A stretch of DNA of 8,014 nucleotides from NCBI GenBank assembly GCA_964614245.1, contig CAZTKU010000134.1, positions 1 to 8,014 of the forward strand, in the 5' to 3' direction. Numbering within the stretch: position 1 is the stretch's first letter; each line of letters starts with the position of its first letter. Shown here piece by piece: positions 7,312-8,014 of the stretch. The DNA is from VGWB01 sp964614245 (GTDB lineage Bacteria; Bacteroidota; Ignavibacteria; UBA10030). The position numbers and the translations under genes are program-made. The notes under the pieces are model-generated. The model had not been told where the DNA came from and ran no database searches. It saw only the letters and a program-made list of their open reading frames with translations.

Positions 7312-7851
7312 ATGAAAATCCACGTCGGAAATGGCGAAATCACGGTTGTTCAAGGAGATATCGCCGCCCAGGAGACCAACGCGATTGTCAATGCAGCAAA
7401 CAATCACCTCTGGATGGGTGCCGGTGTCGCGGGTGCAATCAAGCGGAAGGGCGGCGTTCAGATTGAACAAGAAGCTGTGGGACAAGGGCCGATTGAGGTC
7501 GGACAGGCAATCTTGACATCCGGAGGGGCGCTCAAGGCTGAGCACGTCATCCACGCGGCCGTGATGGGCCAGGACCTCCATACCGACGCCGATTCGATCA
7601 AGGCGGCCACGCGCAGCAGCCTCGTGCTCGCCGAACAACGCGGTCTCTCCTCAATCTCCTTTCCTGCACTCGGAACCGGAGTCGGTGGCTTCTCCATGCA
7701 TCATTGCGCGAGCCTCATGATAGGCACCGCCATCGATTTTCTGCTGAAAGCAAAGAAGCTCCGCGAAGTCCGTTTCATCCTTTTTGACGCAGAGGCAACC
7801 GAGATTTTTCGGCAAGAACTCAGGCTCCGGTTTACTGCTCGCAGCCACTGA
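7312..7851 (+). CDS. Macro-domain protein (ADP-ribose binding or hydrolase family)
   Basis: Macro domains bind ADP-ribose and related ligands, and many bacterial members remove ADP-ribose from proteins or deacetylate O-acetyl-ADP-ribose. The 179-residue product is a single complete macro domain: GDI (15-17), where the Asp contacts adenine in known structures; NAAN (27-30); the glycine-rich loop GAGVAGAIK (36-44); and the second phosphate loop ALGTGVGGF (119-127). It lacks the N-terminal or C-terminal fusions seen in larger members, and I see no toxin partner beside it, so a DarG-type antitoxin is unlikely. The ATG is chosen because the first strand (MKIHVGNGEITVVQGDI) follows directly; there is no clear Shine-Dalgarno, only a pyrimidine-rich stretch. 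It follows the kinase by 60 bp on the same strand, so co-transcription is possible. The exact substrate cannot be read from the sequence. Confidence 0.92.
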   Translation: MKIHVGNGEITVVQGDIAAQETNAIVNAANNHLWMGAGVAGAIKRKGGVQIEQEAVGQGPIEVGQAILTSGGALKAEHVIHAAVMGQDLHTDADSIKAATRSSLVLAEQRGLSSISFPALGTGVGGFSMHHCASLMIGTAIDFLLKAKKLREVRFILFDAEATEIFRQELRLRFTARSH

Positions 7852-7991
7852 CCAGCCAGTATGATCCATGAGACCATGAGAGAGGCAACATCGCGCCTGT
7901 TTCTCTATAGGCCCGTCTGGTGCGCCTTCTCTCGACCAGTCATCAGGATTTGAACTAAGTCGATTCTTTCAACAGCCTCTTTCATCTGGAT

Positions 7992-7997
7992 AAGGAG
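7992..7997 (+). promoter_or_regulatory. Ribosome binding site for the truncated last gene
   Basis: AAGGAG lies 6 nt before an ATG at 8004, a near-ideal arrangement and the best start signal in the last 150 bp. The preceding gap (7852-8003) shows no recognisable promoter or terminator. Confidence 0.6.
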
Positions 7998-8003
7998 TCC
8001 TTT

Positions 8004-8014
8004 ATGTCATCTCA
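8004..8014 (+). CDS. Start of an unidentified gene, cut by the window end
   Basis: Only the first three codons (M-S-S) and two further bases are visible. The call rests on the AAGGAG with 6-nt spacing and on continued plus-strand orientation after the macro-domain gene. Nothing can be said about its product. Confidence 0.5.

Noticed and set aside
6475..7638. A long open frame (387 codons) on the minus strand across the kinase and macro-domain genes
   Set aside because: It runs antisense through two well-supported genes with complete family motifs. The product shows no recognisable domain, and long antisense frames are common opposite real genes with biased codon use.
7312..7851. Macro domain as the antitoxin of a DarTG-like toxin-antitoxin pair
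   Set aside because: No DarT-like ADP-ribosyltransferase is next to it in the visible sequence, and the loop motifs fit the general ADP-ribose-binding family better than DarG.

Overview
This looks like a chromosomal segment from a Gram-negative bacterium. The clearest sign is a Kdo (lipid A) transferase gene, which implies an LPS-bearing outer membrane. By eye the base composition is balanced to moderately GC-rich. The wording of the Kdo transferase and PriA proteins reminds me of the Bacteroidota/Ignavibacteria/Chlorobi (FCB) group, but that placement is only an impression. I see no transposase, integrase, CRISPR array, rRNA or tRNA.

Left part (32-5240, minus strand): three genes read in the order waaA/kdtA (Kdo transferase), larC (nickel-pincer cofactor cyclometallase), priA (replication-restart helicase). 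Gaps are 52 bp and 162 bp, so they may form one operon, although their functions are unrelated. The larC-priA gap is the oddest non-coding stretch. It carries a diverged second copy of the larC 3' end whose reading frame runs into an ATGA overlap with the priA start. It also carries a 9-bp GC-rich inverted repeat.

Middle (5241-5616): a 376-bp divergent intergenic region. Close to its right end is a near-consensus sigma-70 promoter (TTGACT, 17 bp, TATTAT), followed by a good Shine-Dalgarno sequence for the rightward gene.

Right part (5620-8014, plus strand): a soluble-looking sensor histidine kinase with an N-terminal cyclic-nucleotide-binding domain, a GAF domain and a complete kinase core. 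It is followed after 60 bp by a macro-domain protein, a predicted ADP-ribose or ADP-ribose-derivative binder or hydrolase. The window ends just inside another plus-strand gene that has a good ribosome binding site. No receiver protein is visible.

Most of the window is ordinary housekeeping sequence. The points most worth following are the kinase with two possible nucleotide-sensing modules beside a macro-domain gene, and the duplicated larC tail before priA. I do not see evidence strong enough to claim a new defence or mobile system.
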